64,000 nt of DNA from Myxocyprinus asiaticus (lineage: Eukaryota; Chordata; Actinopteri; Cypriniformes; Catostomidae): contig NC_059382.1 in assembly GCF_019703515.2 (NCBI RefSeq), positions 11,977,001 through 12,041,000 of the forward strand, read 5' to 3'. The translations under genes and the position numbers were made by a program. The notes beneath the pieces are model-generated. The model ran no database searches, had not been told where the DNA came from, and worked only from the letters and a program-made list of their open reading frames with translations. Position 1 is the first letter of the stretch. Each line of letters begins with the position of its first letter. Shown piece after piece: positions 11,042-24,100 of the stretch.

Positions 11042-14000
11042 TCAATGGGAGATTTTCATAATAAAGTTAAGTTTACAAAAAAAAAAAAATGGAACACAAA
11101 AATGCTGAAATTGCCTATAACACAAAGTTTAAGTTGAATCCGAATTAATTGCAAAAGTTTAATACTTAGGGATAGGGGATAGAACAAACTCTCAACAGAA
11201 TGTTTGGGGAATATCAATACAATTCTGCCTTGCAAGCACTGAAATAAAATGTTATATTTGACCCAGACCAAGGATTTTTCAGACGTCGCTGTTGTCTTGA
11301 GCTAATTTTTCTAGGCTGGCATTGCTCCTTGCCAAATAGGTCATACTCTTATAAAAACACTCTTTTGTCTGAGACCTTTCTTGTTGTCCATCGTCAAGGC
11401 ATCTGAGTGTCTAAGCCGAATGATTAAGTAGATGCAAATGGGTGCTTAGTTCAATTTGGAGCTAAAATAATACATTTTTGCTCAAAAAACAATCCTCAAG
11501 CCACCGAATTGGCCACGAGGGGAAATTTTCCTCAAACTCTGAACAGAATTCCCCAGTCTTATCGGCATCTCTGCAGGTGTTCATACACTTTCATATCACT
11601 GCACGTTGTGCATGATGATGCATCCTGTTTACATCACAAAATGCATCCATGCCAACTAGAGGCTGGTGAGGGGTACTGGGTCCTGGCAGTGCCATGTGGG
11701 CTTGGCTCGGACTCGGCTGTGTGCATTGTTTAGCTGGAGCAGGGATTTCTCTGACCTGCACTGAGAGGAGAAAGAAAGGGAGGGTGGAAATGAGGTGGTT
11801 AAGCAGGAAAGGGAAAGAGATCCCAGAACATTACAGGAAAGTTGCAGGCATGCTCTGCAGACTTGCACATTTTTAGAATTCCTGTTTCGCATTTTAACAG
11901 AAAGCAGATATGTGGAAAACTCTGGGCCACTAGATGTGGCGAGGACGTTCAGGATATGAGGAAGTTTTGCTTTCAGCAGAGTAGTCTGAAGGTAAATGAA
12001 TGCATTTGCATCTGAAATTAATGACAATAATGAGTTTTGATCTGTCTGTCTGTCTGTCTGTCTATGCAGCTCATTGAGCACTTTTATTTTGAAGTTGCTC
12101 TTACACACTCGTATGGATCCAGCAAGCAGCAAACAGTTTAGACAGCCCGGATCACCTGCTTGGATTGTCACGGATTGACTGTCATGTAACATTTGTAAGT
12201 CAGAGGAACTGAGTTTTGATTCAGAGTGATAGACAGTTCAGAGGAAGATATTATATGAGCACTCAACAGGAAGAAAACGCTGGATTTTCGTGAGGTTCGT
12301 GATAGGATGATAGAGGTATGATATTTGCCTTTTATCATTAGACAAGAAAGTTAAAAGTTACTGGGTACTGTTGAAAAGAGGCTCATAGAATATGTGCTTT
12401 AGCGGAAGACATATGAGCGGTCCACAGAATGCGGGATTTGTTCTAGTTTTGTGAGGTTTTTGAATTATATCTGATTAAACAAGATGTCTGCATATTTGCA
12501 GACAGTATGATATTAGTTTTATTGATATTTGCCTTTTTATCATTAGTAGGCCTGTTGCAAATATTAAATAATCGTCTGATCACGGTTATTTGATCTAACT
12601 TAATCAAGATAACCTGTGATTATTGTCCACTTTAAATTCCATTCACATTTTAATGCACAATTAAGGGAATTTTAAGCGAATATTCAAAAGCCGTCAACGG
12701 CACGTTTGTGTCATTCAGTTGAAATCCGAGCGTCACTGAGCCACGACGCGGTTGTCAACCAGAGCAGCTCCTGTCCGGAAGAGCACGTGAAGCACTTCTC
12801 AAGCACTCTGATGTGTGCCATCAGCAGAGGCTCGCGCCACACTCCAAAGAAAATTTAAATGAAGAAATATACACTTTGATAGTAAACACAAAGCACTCCA
12901 GCTTCACTTTAAATGATTGTCTAATGGCAAATATTCATATAGCGTGTTCATACATGAAGTGTTAATGAATCGCAGTGACACAGAGGAGTTGCATGCTTTA
13001 TTTCTATGGAGTGATAAAATTATGAAACAATATCTCAAAGGTTTTGCTTCATGAGAAATAAGGGCTTGTGGGTTTATTCTAAGAGCTTCAAAATAACATG
13101 TGAAAGTGAACAAATTAGGACAGAAATATTTTACGATTGTATAATATAATATAGGATAGTATAGTTTAATATAATACAATATAATAAAATATATTAAAAA
13201 AAATATGTAAAATATATGAGTTCCAAAAACACCATTGTACATATAAAACTGACCAAAACTAAAGTTGAAAAAAGCAAGAAATATTTAAAGTATTTAGAAA
13301 TATTTTGATATTTAAAACATTATTTTTCATGTCATTCCTAAGTTTTTAAAGCCTTAAAAGGAAATCATATCCCTACTTTTTTATTTGATTTATGGGCCAA
13401 AGGTTTTTCTTTTTTTTTTTTTTTTTTAAAGCAGCATAACCAGCAAAGTTTATACTCTTGTTTTAGTGCAGAGATTGATTGACAGGTGAGGGGTGGTGCT
13501 TCATTGCTGTCTGGGACGCATACAGGATGGATTAGTGTTTACACCTCAAATGTGATGTGGTCACATGCATTTTGACCACATTCGTATGAGGTTTTTGCAG
13601 TCCAATCATAAAATGTTTTAGATCCCATTTAGACCTGTATTTAGCGCTGACCACATGTGATCAGATCACCCGAAACGCATCTTAATACCAGGTGGAAACG
13701 GGGTCTATGACAGTGCAAATACGATCATAAACTGTAGTGTATATCTCCTCCACAGCAAACTTTACAATGTTGTAAGTTGTTATTTTCAAAAAAGGCCTGC
13801 TGAAATGAAATCTTGCTCTGTTCAGTCAAAAGCCTTGCGATCAAAGGCACCCTATGGCTCTTTTATTGTTCTAGCAGACCAGTTTATTCAGCGGAGATTA
13901 TTGCAAATGCTGCGGTTGCTCCTTGATCTTAACCACTATACAGTCTTGTTCTGCGGTTTCGTAGACACTGATTAGTGCTAATCTGGCCTGGCCTAACCCT

Positions 14001-14777
14001 GTTTGAGGTGAGCTCAACTTGGCTTTTCTTAAATGTATGTCTGCAAGCCATGCCTATTTCATGCATGGTATTTTAAGTAGTCTTGCCTCATCACAGTTCT
14101 TACAAGCTAGTGTTGCTCCTACTGAAGCTGAGCTGATGTTATATGATAACAAACCCTAAGGCAGGGGTCTTCATCAGGGGGTCCTGGTACTGATACTGCA
14201 GGGGGTCTGCCATTTATTGTTTGATCTCAAAACTAGTTTTTATAAATATGTGTGTTCAAAAAAGTTACTTTAACTGAAGCTAAAAAGAAAAATCTAAAGT
14301 TGAACTAAGTGCTTCATTGACCATGCACACAGAATTTTTTGGCCTATGTCATTATATCCATCCCATAGGGATAGATGATTTTGTAGCAGCATGTGTGGCC
14401 ATAACTAGCAACCAAACAGGAGCCTGTTGGTCTCCAGGGCGAGCCTATAAGAAACATGAATTCAGACCAATAAACAGCTTATGTTTGACAGTCAAAGGTT
14501 GCTTTAATGATCTATTTCATTTCATCCTTGTTAACTGCTTGTCTCTGTATTTGTTTTCAGTTTGAACAGAGCTAATGGGGAGATCACACTGTTGGACACT
14601 AAGTCTTGGATGTTAGCACAATTAAGACCAGACCGTCTACTTCCTCCATAGCAGCGATTCCGTACTGCTGTGTTGGATGCAGCTTAACAAGCAAATTAAG
14701 AGAAAGAAAGGATTTCTCTCACTCCCATGGACTAGATTGCTTCACAATGATAAATAAGTTAATTTGAATTATTGCAG
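11042..14777. other. Region upstream of cuedc1, no gene supported
   Basis: Only short unconvincing ORFs. It contains a small TCTG tandem repeat (about 12042-12062), AT-rich blocks near 13130-13210, and a piece near 13480-13710 ending GGTGGAAACGGGGTCT that looks like the end of a fish DNA transposon. Non-coding first exons or a promoter of cuedc1 may lie here; I cannot place them. Confidence 0.4.
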
Positions 14778-15186
14778 ACAAAATCAAGGAATCACGTGAG
14801 AGAGTAAGAAAGTTAGAGGAAGTTGGGAACCCCGGGCGGCAGTGTGACCTCAGTGCCGTTGTTTCCTGCGTGGGGTCGTTGGTCATAGGATGACCAGCCT
14901 TTTCCGACGCAGCAGCAGTAATGGAGGGTCTCGGGGTGGTGGAGGCTCTGGAGCAGGTGAGCTCAACAACACTAGGTCCAACCGGCAAGTTAGACGGCTG
15001 GAGTTCAACCAGGCCATGGAGGATTTTAAAACCATGTTTCCTAGCATGGACTATGAGGTGATTGAATGCGTGCTCCGCTCCAACAACGGGGCCGTGGATG
15101 CTACCATCGACCAGCTCCTGCAGATGAGTATTGATGGGCAGGGCTCAGATGACAGCTCTGATTCAGATGACAGCATCCCACCAGAG
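14778..15186 (+). CDS. cuedc1: cuedc1 first coding exon (5' UTR part plus residues 1-99)
   Basis: An acceptor-like ATTGCAG ends at 14777, so a non-coding leader may begin at 14778. The ATG is at 14890. Coding runs to GAG at 15186 before GTCAGC, phase 0. It carries the whole CUE domain and the acidic SDDSSDSDDS run. Translation continues past 15186 without the splice, but that readthrough has no family similarity. Confidence 0.88.
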
Positions 15187-18100
15187 GTCAGCTCCATTAA
15201 CACCTATTATGTTGCACTTCTGCAGGGATGCCAGTTGCCACACATGGAATCTGTACCTGTAGAATACTGCAAAATTGAAATGCCCGTCATTCACGAAATT
15301 CTATTCATCCAGCCGCCCCTTGTGTGTTTTTGTTTATTATGTATTTTGCCTAATTTGATTATGCTTTCAGCTATAATCCAATTTCATCACTTGCAAAAGA
15401 TAAGAGCAGACAGACCATCCTGATTGGAAGTATGTGAAATGGACCAGTGTGAACACATCCACAGAAGCATTAGCTAAATTTTACATGGCCTTCTCTCACA
15501 CCCTCTCACGTTGTTAATTCGGCAAATAATAATCAATAGCTTTCTCAGCCTCAGTCTTCTTACACCTGATTGCTCTGATAAGAAACTGTGTCAGTGCTGG
15601 GGCTTTGAGATGGATCTGAGACACATTACGGTCTCTGGCTGTGTCTGAGTACACTAACCATCTACTTCATGGCCCAGTGGAGATGCTCTTCCATTAGACT
15701 TCGATTCAATCCTAAGTGAAGCATAAACTGCTGTGCATTTTTTTGAGACTTTCCCCACTGGTGTTTTTTGCTTTTGCGTTATTTATAATCATCTGTTTAG
15801 ATGGGGATGTGTTGGAACAGCATGCATATGTTCTATACCACATAGCTCAACAAGCTTATTTTACTGTTTGAAAGTCACTGCAAGCAGTAAGTGCCTAAGA
15901 TTCGATAAAAATTAATTATGAATTTGTTAAGTTGGTACAAAAGATCTAAATACTGTTCATGCATGTTTTCATAGCTGGCTAATGATAATGACCTGATTGC
16001 ATTGCTATAATGGAAATCACATTGACCCTCTTGCTCATTGGGTCTCATTTATTAACTGCGCACATGTATATACAGGTGCATCTCAATAAATTAGAATGTC
16101 ATGGAAAAGTTCATTTATTTCAGTAATTCAACTCAAATTGTGAAACTCGTGTATTAAATAAATTCAATGCACACAGACTGAAGTAGTTTAAGTCTTTGGT
16201 TCTTTTAATTGTGATGATTTTGGCTCACATTTAACAAAAACCCACCAATTCACTATCTCAAAAAATTAGAATGTGGTGACATGCCAATCAGCTAATCAAC
16301 TCAAAACACCTGCAAAGGTTTCCTGAACCTTCAAAATGGTCTCTCAGTTTGGTTCACTAGGCTACACAATCATGGGGAAGATTGCTGATCTGACAGTTGT
16401 CCAGAAGACAATCATTGACACCCTTCACAAGGAGGGTAAGCCACAAACATTCATTGCCAAAGAAGCTGGCTGTTCACAGAGTGCTGTATCCAAGCATGTT
16501 AACAGAAAGTTGAGTGGAAGGAAAAAGTGTGGAAGAAAAAGATGCACAACCAACCAAGAGAACCGCAGCCTTAGGATTGTCAAGCAAAATCGATTCAAGA
16601 ATTTGGGTGAACTTCACAAGGAATGGACTGAGGCTGGGGTCAAGGCATCAAGAGCCACCACACACAGACATGTCAAGGAATTTGGCTACATTTACAGTTG
16701 TTGTATTCCTCTTGTTAAGCCACTCCTGAACCACAGACAACGTCAGAGGCGTCTTACCTGGGCTAAGGAGAAGAAGAACTGGACTGTTGCCCAGTGTTCC
16801 AAAGTCCTCTTTTCAGATGAGAGCAAGTTTTGTATTTCATTTGGAAACCAAGGTCCTAGAGTCTGGAGGAAGGGTGGAGAAGCTCATAGCCCAAGTTGCT
16901 TGAAGTTCAGTGTTAAGTTTCCACAGTCTGTGATGATTTGGGGTGCAATGTCATCTACTGGTGTTGGTCCATTGTGTTTTTTGAAAACCAAAGTCACTGC
17001 ACCCGTTTACCAAGAAATTTTGGAGCACTTCATGCTTCCTTCTGCTGACCAGCTTTTTAAAGATGCTGATTTCATTTTCCAGCAGGATTTGGCACCTGCC
17101 CACACTGCCAAAAGCACCAAAAGTTGGTTAAATGACCATGGTGTTGGTGTGCTTGTCTGGCCAGCAAACTCACCAGACCTGAACCCCATAGAGAATCTAT
17201 GGGGTATTGTCAAGAGGAAAATGAGAAACAAGAGACCAAAAAATGCAGATGAGCTGAAGGCCACTGTCAAAGAAACCTGGGCTTCCATACCACCTCAGCA
17301 GTGCCACAAACTGATCACCTCCATGCCACGCCGAATTGAGGCAGTAATTAAAGCAAAAGGAGCCCCTACCAAGTATTGAGTACATATACAGTAAATGAAC
17401 ATACTTTCCAGAAGGCCAACAATTCACTAAAAATGTTTTTTTTATTGGTCTTATGATGTATTCTTATTTTTTGAGATAGTGAATTGGTGGGTTTTTGTTA
17501 AATGTGAGCCAAAATCATCACAATTAAAAGAACCAAAGACTTAAATTACTTAAGTCTGTGTGCATTGAATTTATTTAATACACGAGTTTCACAATTTGAG
17601 TTGAATTACTGAAATAAATGAACTTTTCCACGACATTCTAATTTATTGAGATGCACCTGTATATGTGCGGGGGAAAAAATCCTATGTCTGAATGTTTTCA
17701 TACAGAAATCATGATTCACGGAGTAAAAGAAGTGCTTTTATTTTTTCTAAATTGAAAGGGTTAGTTCACCTAAAAATTAAAATTATCTCATCATTCACTC
17801 ACCCTCATCACATCCCAGATGTGTATGACTTTCTTTCTTCAGCAGAACACAAACAAAGATTTTTTGAAAAATATCTTAGCTCTGTAGGTCCATAGAGTGC
17901 CAAGTGAATGGTGATCAGGCCTTTGTAGCTCAAAAATCACATAAAGGAAACCATATGACTCCAGTGTTTAAATATATGTCTTCAGAAGCAATATAATAGG
18001 TGGGTGAGAAACGGAACAATATTTAAATCCTTTTTTTCTCTAAATCTTCACTTTAACTTTCATTTCAGATGTGAAAGTGAAACTAAACAAGCCCCACATG

Positions 18101-21100
18101 AGACTTTCAGATGTAAAAGTGAAAGTGGAGATTTAGAGAGAGAAAAAATATTTGATCTCTTTCTCACCCACACCTATTATATCACTTCTAAAGATATGGA
18201 TTTAACCACTGGAGACTTATGGATTACTTTATGTTTCCTTCATGTGATATTTGGAGCTACAAACGTCTGATCACTAGGGGTGTGACAAAACATGACGATA
18301 TTTCTCGTTGAGGTGAAAAGCTGTCTCATGATATCAGCATGACAGAGTGTGAGGGTGAAATTAGCATAGAAGATGCCCCTGCCACTTTTAAATCGTTTGT
18401 GTGGCAGCATTTTAGGTACCCGGTGGAAACAATAAATGGCGACAGAGTGACAGACAAGACACAAACAAAGGCTGTGTCTCGTTTGGAAGGCTGCATCCTC
18501 GTTTCAAAATTTTTTTTTATTTTATTATTTTGTATCTATTGTCAATGCCTTTCATGTATATGCACTTACGTTTATACAATTGTTAACCTTTTTTGCATTC
18601 CCAATAAAAAATAAATAAATAAATGAAACGAGACAGCCTCGATGATGTATGCGGCCGACAAATGTGACCTCCAGAGGATGCAGCCTTCCAAACGAGACAC
18701 AGCCAATGTGTAAGCGCTGTAAGAAAATAGTGCCGTACACTACGGGTAACACAAGCACTATACAGAACCACCGCAGCTCTCAACTAAAATCAACCAGGTC
18801 TGAAGAGACTCATGAGAAATCATACAGGAGAGAAGCCAGTCAGTTGAGTTTGTGGCAAAACCTTTTACAGTGCTTGCATATTGTTCTTTTACTGCATATG
18901 ATAATTCATACTCAGAAAGTAGAACTGAAGTGACATTCATTACAAGATTATTAGTTAAAGCATTTCAAAATGCACCTGCATTGTTTTGCATTTTGTGACT
19001 TTCAGTCGAATAAAAGACTATTTTTCCAGTCATGTACACTACCGGTCAAAAGTTTTGAAACACTTGACTGAAATGTTTCTCATGATTTTAAAATTCTTTT
19101 GATCTGAGGGCATATGCTTAAATGTTTGAAATTAGTTTTGTAGACTATACAAATATAATTGTGCCACCATATTAATTTATTTCATTACAAAACTAACATT
19201 TATTTAAAAAAAAAAAGGTTTTGAAATTGATGACTTGGACCAAATAATAAAGAAAAGCAGCCAATAAGTGCCCAACATAGATGGGAACTCCTTCAATACT
19301 GTTTAAAAAGCATCCCAGGGTGATATCTCAAGAAGTTGGTTGAGAAAATGTCAAGAGTACATGTCTGCAAATTCTAGGCAAAGTGTGACTACTTTGAAGA
19401 TGCTAAAATATAACACAGTTTTGATTTATTTTGGATTTTGTTTAGTCACAACATAATTCCCATAGTTCCATTTATGTTATTCCATAGTTTTGATGACTTT
19501 ACTATTATTCTAAAATGTGAAGAAGAAAAATTATAATAAAGAATGAGTAAGTGTTTCAAAACTTTTGACCGGTAGTGTATACAGTGTTAAAATATTGTCT
19601 CGTTCTCGTGAACCCAGTATCGTGTATCGTCTCATCTCGTGAGCTAAGTGTATCGTCACACCCCTACTGATCACCAATTACTTTCATTGAATGGACCTAC
19701 AGAGTTGAGATATTTTTCTAAAAATCTTTATTTGTGTTCTGCTGAAGAAAGTAAGTCATACACATCTGGGATGGCATGAGGGTGAGTAAATTATGAGATA
19801 ATTGTCAGTTTTGGGTGAAATATCCCTTTAAGGGTTTAGAACCGATATTTGTTTCTAAATTTAACATTTAGAACCAATTTTATTTTTAACATTTAGAACT
19901 AACTCAAACCACAAGTATGCAAAAATCACAGAATCCTGGTAGCCTTGGATATGCATTGTGCTAAGCCATGAGATTTTGCTCTTATGGAAAGAAATTGGTA
20001 CTTATATTCACCAAAGGGGCATTCAACTGATCACAATGTATAGTCAGGACATTAATAACGTGAAAAATTACTATAACAGTTTGATAAAAAAAAAAAATTT
20101 CAGAACTTCTTAAACTACTTCAAAGAGTTCACATCAAAAACTCCTCCTCGTGCAGCAATGACAGCTTTGCAGATCCTTGGCATTCTAGCTGTCAGTTTGT
20201 CCAGATACTCGGGTGACATTTCACCCCACATTTCCTGTAGTACTTGCCATAGATGTGGCTGTCTTGTCGGGCACTTCTCACACACCTTACAGTCTAGCTG
20301 ATCCCACAAAAGCTCAATGTGGTTAAGATCCATAACACTCTTTTCCAATTATCTGTTGTCCAATGTCTGTGTTTCTATGCCCACTCTAACCTTTTCTTTT
20401 TGATTTTCTGTTTCAAAAGTGGCTTTTTCTTTGCAATTCTTCCCATAAGGCCTGCACCCCAGAGTCTTCTCTTTACTGTTGTACATGAAACTGGTGTTGA
20501 GCGGGTAGAATTCAATGAAGCTGTCAGCTGAGGACATGCGAGGCATCTATTTCTCAAACTAGAGACTCTGATGAATTTATGCTCTTGTTTAGTTGTACAT
20601 CTGGCCTTCCACATCTCTTTCTGTCCTTGTTAGAGCCAGTTGTCCTTTGTCTTTGAAGACTGAATCTTCAGTTTTTTGGCAATTTCAAGCAATGTATAGC
20701 CTTCATTCCTCAAAACAATGATTGACTGACAAGTTTCTAGAGAAAGCTGTTTCTTTTGACCTGATATTGACCTTAAGACTATTGCATACTGTGGCAACTC
20801 AAACACAAAGACAATGTTAATCTTCATTTAACGAACCAAATAGCTTTAAGCTGTGTTTGATATTATGGCAAGCGATTTTCTAGTACCAAATTAGCAATTT
20901 AGCATGATTACTCAAGGATAAGGTGTTGGAGTGATAGGTGCTGGAAATGGGGCCTGTCTAGATTTGATCAAAAATGACTTTTTTCAAATAGTGATGGTGC
21001 TGTTTTTTTACATCAGTAATGTCCTGACTATACTTTGTGATCAGTCGAATGCCACTTTGTTGAATTAAAGTATCAATTTCCTTCTGAAACAGTAAAATCT

Positions 21101-24100
21101 GTACATTATTCCACACTTTTGGCCACCAGTGTGTATATAAGGCAGATTATTATTGTTAAAAATTAAATAACAAATTGATTCTACAATAAGTATCATTTAT
21201 TTCAGAGTAACAAAATTGGGATCTGGGATAGGTTCTGCTTTAAAATGCATAGTTGGCTAATAACATGATCACATATATAGTCTATAGGCCTAAGTAAAAA
21301 TGACAGGCACCCATTCCCTTAATTAGAATAATCCAAATTCATCAATATTAGAACAAGGGTAAGAACAGATTGAAATGTGCATATGCACCTGTTGCGAACT
21401 GGTGGAAGTTTTACATTAGAACCTTTTTTACACACAAGTAAAATCACTGCACATTTATTAGTAGATAAGACCCATTGTCTTTTGGCTGTTGTGTTTTTTT
21501 CAATGGAAAGCCTCTAATTACATTTCCTCATGTATTTGCTTTGAGCTCAATGTTATGCTTCCACCTTTATCAGATTCTAGAGCGGACCCTCGAGCCGGAC
21601 AGTTCGGACGAGGAGCCACCTCCGGTCTACTCTCCACCAACATATGACATGCACATATATGACAGGAAATACCCACATGCCCCTCCTGTTCCTCCACCCA
21701 GGTTAAAAAATGCTTTGATGTTCTCTAGTAAATGTTTCCTTTCACAAATCCAGACACTTTAAAGGGATAGTTCACCCAAAAATTTACATTTTGACCCATT
21801 TACTCACCATGTTCCAGACCCATATGACTTTATTTCTTCCGTGGAACATAAAACAAAATGTTAGGTGAAATGTTAGGAACCGACAGTCTTCATTTTCATT
21901 GTACGTATTATGCAAAAAAGAAAAGCATCAACTTTCCACAAAAGAAAGTCATATGAGATGGGTTGGTTCGTATTTGATTATTGAATTTTCATTTTTGGGT
22001 GAACTATCCCTTTAAAACTAAAAAAAGAAGGATAAATGGTAGAGATATTGGCCTTGGAAACATGTATTGGGGTCATCAGTGTTCTCAGACTACTTGTTCA
22101 TTTTGTCACAGTTCTGTAATTGATGCCCCCTGGTGTCCATAAACCAAACTGCAATTTCTTTTGAGCCTTTGTGGTTCACAAAGTAGAAAAAGTCCATGAA
22201 ATTCCATTTATCCACAGACATAGTCTCCATGAATTCAAATATAATGAAGGGGTCAGATAAACTGTTGGAGCTGTAACTGAATTATAAGCTTAATGTTTGC
22301 ATTCTTACATGAAAGTTGTCATTTAAATAAGTGGTAGTGGGTGTATCCTGTCTGATCTCTACCTCTGCTTTCCATCAGATTTGAGGCACAGCCTCCTCCA
22401 GGACACAGGCAAGTTCAAGGTTACAAAAATTGGAATCCTCCGTTACTTGGCAACCTGCCTGATGACTTCCTGCGAATACTGCCTCAACAATTGGACAGTA
22501 TACAGGTGAGAATTTAACACCAAATAACTGGCTGGGTTGTCTCATAGCCATTTTAACCCTTGTGTAAGGGCTGAATCTCAGCCTGGGAGATGTAAATCTG
22601 TAAGCCAGTTTTAAATCAGTTTGTATTTTTAGTTCTCTAGTGCTAACTTTGACCTCAAGATGTTTTTAAAGCATCCTCAAGGTATGCTGTCCAAAAACTG
22701 CTTGAAGCTATAAATGTCACTGATATTGTGGAGTTTGGGCCTTTTGATTTAGCTTCAGCTCATTTGCTATTTAGGAATATTAAAGCACTGTTAAAAGTTT
22801 AGATTGCTCCTTAACGGTTTAGGAGTTTGGGCATTAAATCATGCAAATGTAATACAGCAGTGCAGCTGGAATGTGGAAGTGCTTTTAAGTTCTTATGTTA
22901 TATCATACTCTGAATGGTCAGACTAACAATAATGGCATTCTTGTTACCTTGTACTGTACATATACAGCAGTCCATCTTAAACAAGTTCAAATATAAAGTA
23001 AAGCTGCTAATGAGCATTTGGTATTCACTATTTGATAGCAATGCATTCTTGTGTTGTTGCAATTCTCACACACTGAAAGCCAGCATGCTTAAAGGAATAG
23101 TTCACCCAGAAATGAAAATTCTCTCATCATTTACTCACCCTCATGCTATCCCAGATGTGTATGACTTTCTTCTGCAGAACACAAGAAGATTTTTAGAAGA
23201 ATATCTCTGCTCTGTAGGTCCATACAATGCAAGTGAATGGTGATCAAAACTTTAAAGCTCCAAAAAGCACACGAAGGCAGCGTAAAAGTAATCCTTAAGA
23301 CTCAAGTGGTTTAATCCGATTGAATTGATTTTAGGTGAGAAAAGACCAAAATATATCTCCTTTTTCACTGTACATATTGCCATTGCAGTCTCTAGTAGGC
23401 ACGATCATGATTTTAAGCTTGATTGCACTTCCTAGTGCTTGATGCATGATCAGAGTGCTATATGGCGCTAGGAAGTGTAATTCAGCTTGAAATCATGATC
23501 GCCAAGGAGAATGCTGATGTCAAGATTTACAGTGGAAAAGGAGATGTATACTCTGTTCTCACCCAAAACTGATTGGATCACTTCTGAAGACATGGATTTA
23601 ACCACTGGAGTCATATGGATTATTTTTATGCTGCCTTCATGGGCTTTTTGGAGCTTCAAATTTTGGTCACCATTCACGTACATTTCATAGACCTATAAAG
23701 CGGAGATATTCTTCTAAAAATCTTTGTTTGTGTTCTTAAGGAGAAAGAAAGTCATACACATCTGGGATGGCATGAGGGTGAGTAAATGATGAGAGAACTT
23801 TAATTTTTGTGTGAACTATTCCTTTAATGTGAAAAAGTGTGTTCTTAGTAAAGTGAATCTCGCAAAGTATTTTTAAGGCCATAAGATTTTATTTTTTTTA
23901 TTTTAATTTTTTAGCAATGTGATATTTTCATGACAAGTAAGCCCATTTTCACCTCAAATTCTTAATATCGTAATGTGAAAGATGTCATTCTCATTACCAT
24001 TAGGTAATTGTAAAATATATATATATATACATCAGAAATTAAATAAAAATACTGTATTATAGTAATGAGAATCTAATGGTAATCATTATTGAGAATAACA

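Larger units (their letters stand above)
18275..19666 (+). mobile_element. hAT-like element with 8-bp target duplication, itself invaded twice
   Basis: Starts TAGGGGTGTGAC and ends GTCACACCCCTA. The same eight bases CTGATCAC flank it at 18267-18274 and 19667-19674, as expected for hAT insertion. Inside is a broken BED-type zinc finger coding piece (18339-18790), split by a MITE (18470-18704), and a Tc1-type MITE (19037-19577). The rest of the transposase is missing, so it is non-autonomous. Confidence 0.82.
17757..19827. mobile_element. Palindromic TTAA-type element hosting later insertions
   Basis: A member of the common cyprinid foldback family: the left arm starts AGGGTTAGTTCACC, and the right arm ends TGAAATATCCCT before TTAA (19828-19831); the left flank is a decayed TGAA. 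Both arms carry the CCCAGATGTGTATGACTTTC block in opposite orientation. The hAT-like element at 18275-19666 splits it in two. Confidence 0.75.

Noticed and set aside
11656..12192. 178-codon - strand ORF upstream of cuedc1
   Set aside because: It runs through a TCTG tandem repeat (giving QTDRQTD) and has no recognisable domain or start context.
14890..15423. 177-codon single-exon reading of the CUE-domain ORF
   Set aside because: After residue 99 the translation loses all similarity to CUEDC1, exactly at a GT donor; the spliced model continues the family sequence at 21574.
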